Below the pieces are notes generated by a model, which was given only the letters and a program-made list of their open reading frames with translations, did no database searches and was not told the origin of the DNA. Shown piece after piece: positions 1 to 6,099 of a DNA stretch of 9,905 nucleotides; the stretch's first letter is position 1; each line of letters opens with the position of its first letter. Position numbers and translations under genes: made by a program. Source of the DNA: Spirochaetaceae bacterium. GTDB lineage: Bacteria; Spirochaetota; Spirochaetia; Treponematales; Breznakiellaceae. Where the stretch lies: the NCBI GenBank assembly GCA_031265635.1, contig JAISCK010000022.1, positions 1 through 9,905 of the forward strand. Direction: 5' to 3'.

Positions 1-905
1 TCATCAAGGAGAAGAAGCGGCTTACGGCCTGTCATGCCGGTATAGAGCCGGGCCTGGGCCACCCGGAGGAGCAGCGCCAAAAGCCGCCGTTGCCCGGTCG
101 AGGCTTTGGCGGCAAATTCGACGCCTTTCCGGGTAAAAACATACCGGTCCCGGTGGGGTCCTGACATGCTGGTCCCAAAACCAAGGTCTCCTCCCCTCCT
201 CTGAAAAAGTGCGGCGCTTATCCTGTCTTCCCCGTCCTCTTTCCACGAGGGGACATAGCGTACCGAAACATCCTCTATACCCGATACCCCGGCATAAAGG
301 GGGCCAAAACAGTCGGAAAAAAGCGCGGCGGCGGCCCGGCGTTTTTCCATAAGGGCCATACCGTGACCGGCCATCTGTATATCAAGGGCGTCAAGGGAAG
401 CAATTTCCCCCTGTTTAAGAGCCGCGTTTCTGTTCCGCAAGACCCTGCGGAAACGGCGGAGTTCGTCAAGATAGCCGGGATCATAGAGGCTTAATGACTG
501 GTCAAAAAACCAGCGCCGCCTTTCGGGGCTTCCGGCGACAAATTCCATGTCCTCATGGCAGAACACGATAGCCGGTGAAGCCTGAAGTATATCCTTGCGG
601 TCGGCTATTTTCCTGCCGTCCATGGCAAGGCTTTTTTTGCCGTCTTCAATCTTTACCGTAATAGTCCCATACAGGGCGTCGCCAAGGGTTCCCGATACGG
701 AGCAGCTTTTTTCCCCTGTGCGTATAAATTCCGCTTCTTTCGCGTTTCTGAACGAGGAACCGTAGGAACAGAAATAGAGGGCTTCAAGAAAATTGCTCTT
801 TCCCTGGCCGTTTTCTCCGACAAGAAAAACATCACCCGCGGCGGTTTCTATCTCGGCATCACAAAGGTTGCGGAACGAGGCGGTACGCACCGCTCTGTAA
901 AACAC
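1..905 (-). CDS. recF: RecF, DNA replication and repair ATPase (partial, C-terminus beyond the window)
   Basis: RecF is an SMC/ABC-type ATPase that binds gapped DNA and helps load RecA with RecO and RecR. I translated the - strand by hand from a GTG at 905; 301 codons stay open to the window edge with no frameshift. Visible motifs are the N-terminal FRNL (residues 11-14), Walker A GENGQGKSN (30-38), WFFDQ (132-136), SGPHRD (248-253), the ABC signature STGQ (269-272) and the start of Walker B, a run of Leu 297-300 followed by Asp301. RecF is usually about 350-370 aa, so some 50-70 residues are missing at the left. The start is chosen because it gives the normal RecF N-terminus; it lies two bases after the dnaN stop with no clear Shine-Dalgarno, which suggests translation coupled to dnaN. 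I see no sign of decay. Confidence 0.95.
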   Translation of the reverse strand, partial: MFYRAVRTASFRNLCDAEIETAAGDVFLVGENGQGKSNFLEALYFCSYGSSFRNAKEAEFIRTGEKSCSVSGTLGDALYGTITVKIEDGKKSLAMDGRKIADRKDILQASPAIVFCHEDMEFVAGSPERRRWFFDQSLSLYDPGYLDELRRFRRVLRNRNAALKQGEIASLDALDIQMAGHGMALMEKRRAAAALFSDCFGPLYAGVSGIEDVSVRYVPSWKEDGEDRISAALFQRRGGDLGFGTSMSGPHRDRYVFTRKGVEFAAKASTGQRRLLALLLRVAQARLYTGMTGRKPLLLLD

Positions 906-907
906 GG

Positions 908-2011
908 CTACTCAAGCTGCATGGGCATGACGATATGAAAAAAGTCCCCTTCAGGCACCGGCTTGATGGTGATGGCCTTGTTCGGTTCGGTAAAGAAAAT
1001 TTCTATTTCTTCCTCACTCATTTCCTTAAAAGGTTCTTCAACATAGCGATAATTAAGGGCTATGGATACTTCTTCGCCATCGTAACGGCAGGGAATTTCT
1101 TCCCTGGCGGCGCCTATCTCGCTTTCTTCCGAAGAAACCGACAGGACCCCCGGAGCGAGTCCAAGGTATACCCGGCGCGATTTTTGTTCCACAAGCAGGG
1201 AAACCCGCTTTAGCGCGTCAAGCATTTCAAGCCTGCTGACCGTAAAGGAATGGCTCTGGCTTTCGGGAATAACCCTGCGGTAATTGGGAAAATCCCCTTC
1301 TATGAGTACCGAAGAAAGATGATAGGACCCAAAGGTAATAAAGAGAATTTTATCGGTTACGGAAAGGGATATGGGCCCCTCATCACCGGCGCGTTTCATG
1401 ATGATATTGAGAATCTTGGGCGGGACAATGATACCGGTAAAATCATTGACTTCCTGCCCCGCTTCCTTGGATATAAAGGCAAGGCGTCTCCCGTCGGTAG
1501 CCACCATATTGAGCTTGTTTTCCTGCTTTTCAAAAAAAACACCGTTCATAAAATACCTGGTTTCGTCGTCGGAAACGGCAAAAACAGTCTGTTTTATCAT
1601 TTCCTTGAACTCTTTTATGGGTACTTCAAAGGTATTTTCATCCTTTGGAACGGGAAATTCGGGAAATTTATCCGACGCTATGCTTTTAAGCTGGAATTTT
1701 ATCTTTTTGATGGTGGTTTTTATGGTTATTTTAGCGTCATTTTGTTCAAATTCCAGTTCACCTTCGGGTATGGAATTCAAAATTCCCAAAAATTTATCAC
1801 CGTATACTGTACAACAGCCGTCATCTTTTACCAAAACGGGCAATTTTGTTTCAAAATTGACTTTTATATCCGTCGCTTTGATAAAAAGGGTATCATCCTT
1901 CGCCTCAAGGTAAATATTGGACAGTATGGAAATGACATTTTTTGAGGAAATGATTTCCTGGGCTATGGCTATTTCCTTGAGTAATATGCTCCGGTCACAA
2001 ATAAACTTCAT
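908..2011 (-). CDS. dnaN: DNA polymerase III subunit beta (sliding clamp)
   Basis: DnaN forms the ring-shaped homodimeric clamp that tethers DNA polymerase III to DNA and also docks other replication and repair proteins. The product is 367 aa, practically the length of E. coli DnaN (366 aa). It opens with MKFICDRSILLKEI, typical of the family, and ends with the conserved hydrophobic tail VMPMQLE. The three clamp domains are expected at about residues 1-120, 121-245 and 246-367. The ATG at 2011 is preceded on the - strand by AGAGGAG about ten bases upstream, a good ribosome site that supports this start. It lies between dnaA (203 bp upstream) and recF (two bases downstream), the classical dnaA-dnaN-recF order. 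Its codons are richer in A/T than those of gyrB and gyrA. Confidence 0.98.
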   Translation of the reverse strand: MKFICDRSILLKEIAIAQEIISSKNVISILSNIYLEAKDDTLFIKATDIKVNFETKLPVLVKDDGCCTVYGDKFLGILNSIPEGELEFEQNDAKITIKTTIKKIKFQLKSIASDKFPEFPVPKDENTFEVPIKEFKEMIKQTVFAVSDDETRYFMNGVFFEKQENKLNMVATDGRRLAFISKEAGQEVNDFTGIIVPPKILNIIMKRAGDEGPISLSVTDKILFITFGSYHLSSVLIEGDFPNYRRVIPESQSHSFTVSRLEMLDALKRVSLLVEQKSRRVYLGLAPGVLSVSSEESEIGAAREEIPCRYDGEEVSIALNYRYVEEPFKEMSEEEIEIFFTEPNKAITIKPVPEGDFFHIVMPMQLE

Positions 2012-2043
2012 ATATTTACAACTCCTCTTAATACTGAATATAT

Positions 2044-2072
2044 ATAATAGTAATAGTAGTAATAGGGGTCCA
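2044..2072 (-). promoter_or_regulatory. candidate dnaN promoter overlapping the unwinding element
   Basis: On the - strand, TGGACC (2067-2072, 4/6 to TTGACA) and TATTAT (2044-2049, 5/6 to TATAAT) are separated by exactly 17 bases. The predicted transcript would start near 2037, some 25 bases before the dnaN ATG and just upstream of its ribosome site. The AT-rich triplet array makes chance -10 matches likely, so support is modest. If real, dnaN transcription would begin inside the origin unwinding element. Confidence 0.35.
2045..2065 (+). promoter_or_regulatory. DnaA-trio element within the candidate DNA unwinding element
   Basis: Seven consecutive in-phase triplets, four TAG and three TAA, read 5'-3' on the + strand. 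This fits the DnaA-trio consensus (3'-[G/A]A[T/A]-5') that DnaA binds as single-stranded DNA when it opens the origin. The array is separated by 12 bases, GC-rich next to the array (GGGTCC), from a DnaA-box-like TTTTCCACA (- strand, 2078-2086). On its other side it runs into TA-rich DNA (2036-2047). Polarity is as expected: 3'-GAT-type triplets lead away from the box. Confidence 0.7.
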
Positions 2073-2077
2073 TGGTA

Positions 2078-2086
2078 TGTGGAAAA
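2078..2086 (-). promoter_or_regulatory. DnaA box-like site next to the DnaA-trio
   Basis: TTTTCCACA on the - strand differs from TTATCCACA at one position. It is the box closest to the GC-rich spacer and triplet array and points toward them, the arrangement expected for the box that anchors DnaA for strand opening. Confidence 0.65.
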
Positions 2087-2119
2087 GGCGTTTATTCTCT
2101 TTTCCTGTAAGCACTTGGC

Positions 2120-2187
2120 TTATCCGGAAAAGCCTGAAACTTATCCTTTTTTGTCCACAGTATCCACTGGCTCCCTACTTATCCACT
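2120..2187 (+). promoter_or_regulatory. cluster of DnaA box-like 9-mers
   Basis: On the + strand this stretch contains TTATCCGGA (2120-2128), TTATCCTTT (2141-2149), TTGTCCACA (2151-2159), GTATCCACT (2160-2168) and TTATCCACT (2179-2187). Two differ from TTATCCACA at one position (2151 and 2179) and the others at two or three. Their density and shared orientation argue for a DnaA-binding array. The first two may be background. Confidence 0.6.
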
Positions 2188-2214
2188 AACTGTACCACCT
2201 ATACTAACATGTTT

Positions 2215-3588
2215 TTAAGATTTAGCGCTATATTCTTTTATCATTCTGGTAAGATTATTTATGGTCGGCTCGGTAGTAGGGTCGGACCGTATAAGCTGCT
2301 CTATTTTCTCGCAGGAATGCATGACCGTGGTATGGTCCCTGCCGCCAAAGGACTGCCCCAGCTCGGTTGTGGAATATTCGGTAATTTCCCTGGCTATGTA
2401 CATGGCAAGCTGGCGGGGATACACGATGTTTTGGGTCCTTTTTTTGCCTTTCAGGTCATTGGGAACTAGGGAAAAGTACTCGGCTACGATACGCTGGATA
2501 ATGTCAATGGACATATTGGCAAGCCGGGGCGCGGCAAACACGTCCTTGAGCTGCTGCTGGGCTATTTCCACGGTAATGCGGATATCCATAAGTTCGGCAT
2601 ACCCGATGAGATTACGGAGGGCCTTGTCCAGGTCCCGGACATTGCTTGATACATTCTTGCTTATAAGGTCAAGGACATCATCAGGTATAGGGGCCTTTTT
2701 TTCTTCAACCTTTTTCTTGAGAATGGCAAAGCGGGTTTCATAATTTGGCGGCTGGAGGTCCACGTTAAGACCCTGGCCGACCCGGGACTGCAGCCTTTCG
2801 TTAAAGTCTTTCAGCTCTATAACCGGCCGGTCGCAGGTAAAAACCATCTGCTTGTTGGCATTGTGAAGGGCGTTAAAAGTATAAAAAAGTTCTTCCTGGG
2901 TTTCCCTTTTTTTCTGGAGAAAGTGAATGTCGTCAATGAGCAGCGCGTCAATATTGCGGTACTTGTTTTTGAAGGCCGCGATGCTCTTTTCCTTGAGGGC
3001 TTCGATGAATTCATTGGTAAACGATTCGGCTGAAATATAGATAATCCTGTTGTTGGAATTTTCGTGAATATAGTTGCCTATGGCCTGCATGAGGTGGGTT
3101 TTTCCCATGCCGACGCCGCCGTATATAAGCAGGGGATTGTAGGCTGAACCGGGATTCCGGGACACCGCCATGGACGCGTTGACGGCAAAATTATTATTTT
3201 CGCCGATAATGTATTTTTCAAAGGTGTAATCCGTTTTCAACTGGCTGTGGGACGCCTTTTTTTTGGGCTTTGCCTGAACCTGGCCGCCTGTCTCGGTACG
3301 GCTGTCCTGGACAGCGGCGTCCCTGGAATGGGTATCCCGGGCCTTTACCTCAAAAACAAGATTTATCTTCCTGCCTGTAAGATTATGCAGCGTCGTTTCG
3401 ATAACGCTCTGATACCGCTGCTTTACCTGGTCCCGGTAAAAGGCCGAAGGCACCCCTATGCGGATTTCGTCTTCAGCCGCGCCAAGATATTCAAGGTTGA
3501 ACCACATGGCGAATTCTTCTTCTCCACGTTCACCTTTTATCTGGTTCAGCGCCTCTTTCCAAAATATTTCATAATTCCATTCGGCCAT
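2215..3588 (-). CDS. dnaA: chromosomal replication initiator protein DnaA
   Basis: DnaA is the AAA+ initiator that binds DnaA boxes, oligomerises with ATP and melts the origin; it is also a transcription regulator. The 457-aa product has the normal four-domain plan. Domain I is at about 1-80 and a variable linker follows at about 82-118. The AAA+ core starts near 121, with Walker A GGVGMGKT (157-164), Walker B LLIDDIH (216-222), sensor 1 around T251, a probable arginine finger in RLQSR (R269) and sensor 2 in VRDLDKAL (R318). The C-terminal helix-turn-helix carries the DnaA signature GGRDHTTVMHS (415-425). The ATG at 3588 follows AAAGGA seven bases upstream. DnaA boxes lie in its leader and just beyond its stop, so autoregulation is plausible. 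It is intact. Confidence 0.98.
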   Translation of the reverse strand: MAEWNYEIFWKEALNQIKGERGEEEFAMWFNLEYLGAAEDEIRIGVPSAFYRDQVKQRYQSVIETTLHNLTGRKINLVFEVKARDTHSRDAAVQDSRTETGGQVQAKPKKKASHSQLKTDYTFEKYIIGENNNFAVNASMAVSRNPGSAYNPLLIYGGVGMGKTHLMQAIGNYIHENSNNRIIYISAESFTNEFIEALKEKSIAAFKNKYRNIDALLIDDIHFLQKKRETQEELFYTFNALHNANKQMVFTCDRPVIELKDFNERLQSRVGQGLNVDLQPPNYETRFAILKKKVEEKKAPIPDDVLDLISKNVSSNVRDLDKALRNLIGYAELMDIRITVEIAQQQLKDVFAAPRLANMSIDIIQRIVAEYFSLVPNDLKGKKRTQNIVYPRQLAMYIAREITEYSTTELGQSFGGRDHTTVMHSCEKIEQLIRSDPTTEPTINNLTRMIKEYSAKS

Positions 3589-3625
3589 GAGAAAATCCTT
3601 TGCGGGTTATCAGTATTTCAACACA

Positions 3626-3634
3626 TTATCCACA
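3626..3634 (+). promoter_or_regulatory. DnaA box (perfect consensus) in the dnaA leader
   Basis: TTATCCACA matches the consensus exactly. It lies 38 bases upstream of the dnaA start codon, inside the predicted dnaA leader, so DnaA bound here could limit its own transcription as well as serve the origin. Confidence 0.8.
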
Positions 3635-3710
3635 ATAACGAATCACCTTGTAAATGGCGAAAGGCCCCAAAACCGCATTTTTTTAAAAAAAGTCCTTAAT
3701 GAATGATTAG

Positions 3711-3785
3711 TATATGGGTGTAACTCTTTATACTATATAGAAATATATAGGTAAAAATAATGAATTACATATACACGCCCATATA
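3711..3785. repeat. imperfect inverted repeat around the AT-rich tract
   Basis: TATATGGG (3711-3718) is matched by its reverse complement CCCATATA (3778-3785), and the inner flanks (TGTAA and ATACACG) are partly complementary. The 59-bp interior is nearly all A/T. The arms bracket the candidate dnaA promoter. This could be a protein-binding or extrusion structure, or chance in AT-rich DNA. Confidence 0.4.
3727..3755 (-). promoter_or_regulatory. candidate dnaA promoter
   Basis: On the - strand, TTTACC (3750-3755, 4/6 to TTGACA) and TATAAA (3727-3732, 5/6 to TATAAT) are separated by 17 bases. The start site would be near 3720, giving a leader of roughly 130 bases that includes the DnaA box at 3626-3634. 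The tract is AT-rich and contains other -10-like hexamers, for example TATACT on the - strand at 3709-3714, so the exact promoter is uncertain. Confidence 0.45.
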
Positions 3786-3824
3786 CCTGTATTTTTATTC
3801 AGACAAGGACAAGCGACTGTAAAG

Positions 3825-3857
3825 TTATCCACAAGTTATCCCCAAAAATTGTTCACA
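3825..3857 (+). promoter_or_regulatory. tandem DnaA boxes upstream of gyrB
   Basis: TTATCCACA (3825-3833) is an exact consensus box. It is followed in the same orientation by TTATCCCCA (3836-3844, one mismatch) and TTGTTCACA (3849-3857, two mismatches). Start-to-start spacings are 11 and 13 bases, about one helical turn, which would place bound DnaA molecules on nearly the same face of the DNA and favour cooperative binding. Confidence 0.75.
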
Positions 3858-3930
3858 GGCGGAAACAGCCGGAAAACCAGCGTGGCCGCCTGAAATCCGG
3901 CCTTTCCTGGGGTATCGGCAGCTCCGGGCC

Positions 3931-3959
3931 TTCACTTTTTTACCAAAAAGTCCTATACT
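3931..3959 (+). promoter_or_regulatory. candidate gyrB promoter
   Basis: TTCACT (3931-3936, 4/6 to TTGACA) and TATACT (3954-3959, 5/6 to TATAAT) are separated by 17 bases. A GC-rich discriminator (GGGCC) follows. The start would be near 3966, leaving about 64 bases of leader before the gyrB ATG. The tandem DnaA boxes lie about 75 bases upstream of the -35. Confidence 0.5.
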
Positions 3960-3962
3960 GGG

Positions 3963-3984
3963 CCATCCAGTGTGGACCATCCAG
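3963..3984 (+). repeat. short direct repeat CCATCCAG in the gyrB leader
   Basis: CCATCCAG occurs at 3963-3970 and again at 3977-3984, 14 bases apart, at the predicted gyrB transcription start. It could be a regulator site or chance. Confidence 0.3.
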
Positions 3985-4029
3985 CAGGTTTTCGGACCAG
4001 CAAAACCATAGAAGCGGCGGTAAAAAAGC

Positions 4030-5997
4030 ATGAAAACCAATTATTCGGCCCAAAATATTCAGGTTCTTGAGGGCCTGGAGCCGGTCAGAAAACGCCCCGG
4101 CATGTATATAGGGTCAACCGGCATAGACGGCCTGCACCATCTGGTGTATGAAGTCGTGGATAATTCCATAGACGAGGCAATGGCCCTTGACCCCGCCACA
4201 GGGAAGGGGTTTTGCGACGCCATACTGGTGGTTTTGGAGAAAAACGACATTGTCAGGGTGGAAGACAATGGCCGGGGCATTCCCGTGGACATACACCCCA
4301 GAGAAGGGGTCAGCGCCCTGGAACTGGTCATGACCAGGCTCCACGCCGGCGGCAAATTCGATAAAGATTCCTATAAAGTGTCCGGCGGGCTTCACGGCGT
4401 CGGCGTTTCGGTGGTCAACGCCCTTTCCGAATGGTGCGAAGCCTATGTGCGCCGGGAAGGCAGGGTCTATACCCAGCGCTACAAGACCGGCGTGCCCCAG
4501 GGCCCCACCGCCGAACTTTCAGGCGGCGCGTGCCCCTGGACCGAAATCCCCGAATCCATACCTCCCGGCCAACAGGGAACCGTGATCCGTTTTAAGGCCG
4601 ACGAAACCATATTTGAAACCATCACCTATAATTTTGACGTTCTTTCCAACCGGCTGCGGGAGCTGGCCTTTCTTACCAAAGGCATCTCCATAACCATTGT
4701 CGATGAACGGCTTTCAACGCCAAAAAAACACGAATTCAAGTTTGAAGGCGGCGTGCGGAGTTTTGTTGAATACCTTAACCAGAACAAGACCGTACTTTAC
4801 AAGGACCCTGTCTATATTGAAGGAACCAGGGACAATGTTGAAGTGGAATGCGCCATACAGTACAATGACGGATTCAACGAAATCATGTACTCTTTTGTCA
4901 ACGACATCAATACCCGCGAAGGCGGGACTCATTTGGTGGGCTTTAAGTCGGCCCTTACCCGCACGTTAAACGAATATCTCAAGAAGTCGAAGATCGCCAA
5001 AAAGCTGGACGAAAGCCTTTCCGGCGATGATGTGCGCGAAGGTCTCACCGCGGTGCTTTCGGTCAAGGTTCCCGAACCCCAGTTTGAAGGCCAGACCAAG
5101 GGCAAACTGGGCAATTCGGAAGTCAAGGGCATTGTAGAATCCCTGGTCAATGAGCAGCTTGAACTTTTCCTGGACCAGAACCCCGGCGTTATCGCCAGCA
5201 TCCTGGAAAAATCCGTGCTGGCCGCCAAGGCCCGCATAGCCGCCAGGCAGGCCCGGGACGCCACCCGGCGGAAAAACGCCATGGACAGCGCGGGCCTCCC
5301 CGGCAAACTGGCGGACTGTTCCGAAAAAGACCCCGCCCTTTGCGAACTTTTTATCGTGGAAGGGGACTCCGCCGGAGGTTCCGCCAAGATGGGCCGGAAC
5401 CGCCAGTACCAGGCGATACTTTCCCTTTTCGGTAAAATGCTCAATGTTGAAAAATCCCGGATTGAAAAAGTCGTTACCAACGAAAAACTCCAGCCCATAA
5501 TCGCCAGCGTCGGAGCGGGCTGCGGCAATGCCTTTGATGTCGCCAAAATCCGCTACCACAAGATCATCATCATGGCCGACGCCGACGTGGACGGCTCCCA
5601 CATCCGCACCCTGCTCCTCACCTTTTTTTACCGGTACATGACCGACCTGATAGAAAAAGGCCATGTGTACCTGGCCATGCCGCCCCTCTACAAAATCAGC
5701 TACGAAAAGAAAAGCTTTTTCGCCTACGACGACGCGGAAAAAGACCGCATCCTCACCGAATCCGGCAAAGACCCTGAGAAAGTCGCGGTCCAGCGCTACA
5801 AGGGCCTTGGCGAAATGAACGCCGACGAACTCTGCGACACCACCATGGACCCCTCCCAGCGCAACATCATCCAGGTCCACCTCGACGACGCCGTTGAAGC
5901 CGAGCGCATCTTTTCCACCCTCATGGGCGAGCTGGTAGCCCCCCGCCGGGCATTTATCGAGGAGAACGCCCTGGCGGTAACAAATTTGGACGTGTAG
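4030..5997 (+). CDS. gyrB: DNA gyrase subunit B
   Basis: GyrB is the ATPase half of the A2B2 gyrase, which introduces negative supercoils. The 655-aa product is of the short bacterial type, close to B. subtilis and without the insertion that lengthens E. coli GyrB (804 aa). The GHKL ATPase domain (about 1-225) has the general-base Glu41 in EVVDNSIDEA, DNGRGIP (79-85) and GGLHGVG (119-125). Arg142 sits where E. coli Arg136 binds coumarins. The Toprim domain has VEGDSAGG (443-450, catalytic Glu444) and ADADVDGSH (516-524; D517, D519, D521). The tail has QRYKGLGEMN (588-597). Unusually, the normally conserved QAILPL(K/R)GK reads QAILSLFGK (461-469). The start gives the standard N-terminus YSAQNIQVLEGLEPVRKRPGMYIG-like block, though upstream there is only a weak G-rich site (GGCGGT, 4016-4021). 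Confidence 0.98.
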   Translation: MKTNYSAQNIQVLEGLEPVRKRPGMYIGSTGIDGLHHLVYEVVDNSIDEAMALDPATGKGFCDAILVVLEKNDIVRVEDNGRGIPVDIHPREGVSALELVMTRLHAGGKFDKDSYKVSGGLHGVGVSVVNALSEWCEAYVRREGRVYTQRYKTGVPQGPTAELSGGACPWTEIPESIPPGQQGTVIRFKADETIFETITYNFDVLSNRLRELAFLTKGISITIVDERLSTPKKHEFKFEGGVRSFVEYLNQNKTVLYKDPVYIEGTRDNVEVECAIQYNDGFNEIMYSFVNDINTREGGTHLVGFKSALTRTLNEYLKKSKIAKKLDESLSGDDVREGLTAVLSVKVPEPQFEGQTKGKLGNSEVKGIVESLVNEQLELFLDQNPGVIASILEKSVLAAKARIAARQARDATRRKNAMDSAGLPGKLADCSEKDPALCELFIVEGDSAGGSAKMGRNRQYQAILSLFGKMLNVEKSRIEKVVTNEKLQPIIASVGAGCGNAFDVAKIRYHKIIIMADADVDGSHIRTLLLTFFYRYMTDLIEKGHVYLAMPPLYKISYEKKSFFAYDDAEKDRILTESGKDPEKVAVQRYKGLGEMNADELCDTTMDPSQRNIIQVHLDDAVEAERIFSTLMGELVAPRRAFIEENALAVTNLDV

Positions 5998-6009
5998 AGG
6001 AATACGCCC

Positions 6010-6099
6010 ATGCTCTGGCATTTAAGTCCCTTAACGCTGGCCAATCTTCTAAATGAGGAGCTTGAAACCGGCGGCATAACTTTTCCGGAGGAAGCATGA
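6010..6099 (+). CDS. small 29-aa ORF translationally coupled to the next gene
   Basis: An ATG at 6010 opens 29 codons, beginning MLWHLSPLTLANLL and ending FPEEA, before TGA at 6097-6099. AGAGGA (5996-6001), which overlaps the gyrB stop codon, lies eight bases upstream and is a good ribosome site. The stop overlaps the next ORF's start in an ATGA (6096-6099), a classic coupling arrangement. The ORF is in the same frame as gyrB, so read-through of the gyrB UAG would append it to GyrB. I do not recognise the peptide. It could be a genuine small protein, a leader controlling the downstream gene, or the remnant of a larger protein. Confidence 0.5.
   Translation: MLWHLSPLTLANLLNEELETGGITFPEEA

Larger units (their letters stand above)
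2012..2214. other. dnaA-dnaN intergenic part of the origin: DnaA-box cluster plus AT-rich unwinding region
   Basis: This 203-bp gap has no coding capacity of its own. Its dnaA-proximal half (2078-2187) is crowded with 9-mers resembling the DnaA box TTATCCACA. Its dnaN-proximal half (about 2026-2065) is very AT-rich and contains a run of TAG/TAA triplets. The order dnaA, boxes, GC-rich spacer, triplets, AT-rich DNA, dnaN is the same as in the Bacillus subtilis origin, where unwinding occurs between dnaA and dnaN. That this is the unwinding site is inferred from the layout. Confidence 0.75.
3589..4029. other. origin/promoter region between divergent dnaA and gyrB
   Basis: This 441-bp stretch separates the leftward dnaA arm from the rightward gyrB arm and contains no credible gene. 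It holds two perfect DnaA boxes (3626-3634 and 3825-3833), near-matches at 3836-3844 and 3849-3857, a very AT-rich tract (about 3695-3800) and candidate promoters facing both ways. A T7A7 palindromic tract lies at 3678-3691. Positions 3858-3930 are more GC-rich and I recognise nothing there. The coding-strand switch, the boxes and dnaA next door identify this as part of the chromosomal origin. Opening itself may occur in the dnaA-dnaN gap instead. Confidence 0.8.

Noticed and set aside
22..835. Several short - strand ORFs over recF (22-246, 275-484, 653-835)
   Set aside because: They are in a different frame from the 301-codon recF reading frame, which carries all the RecF motifs. RecF itself is easily missed because it starts with GTG and runs off the window.
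1250..1945. 231-codon + strand ORF opposite dnaN
   Set aside because: Antisense shadow of dnaN; the product has no recognisable motif and dnaN is certain.
4966..6021. Long (351-codon) - strand ORF opposite gyrB
   Set aside because: It lies wholly over the highly conserved gyrB coding frame. Its low-complexity Gly/Val/Phe-rich translation is what an antisense frame of C-ending codons yields.
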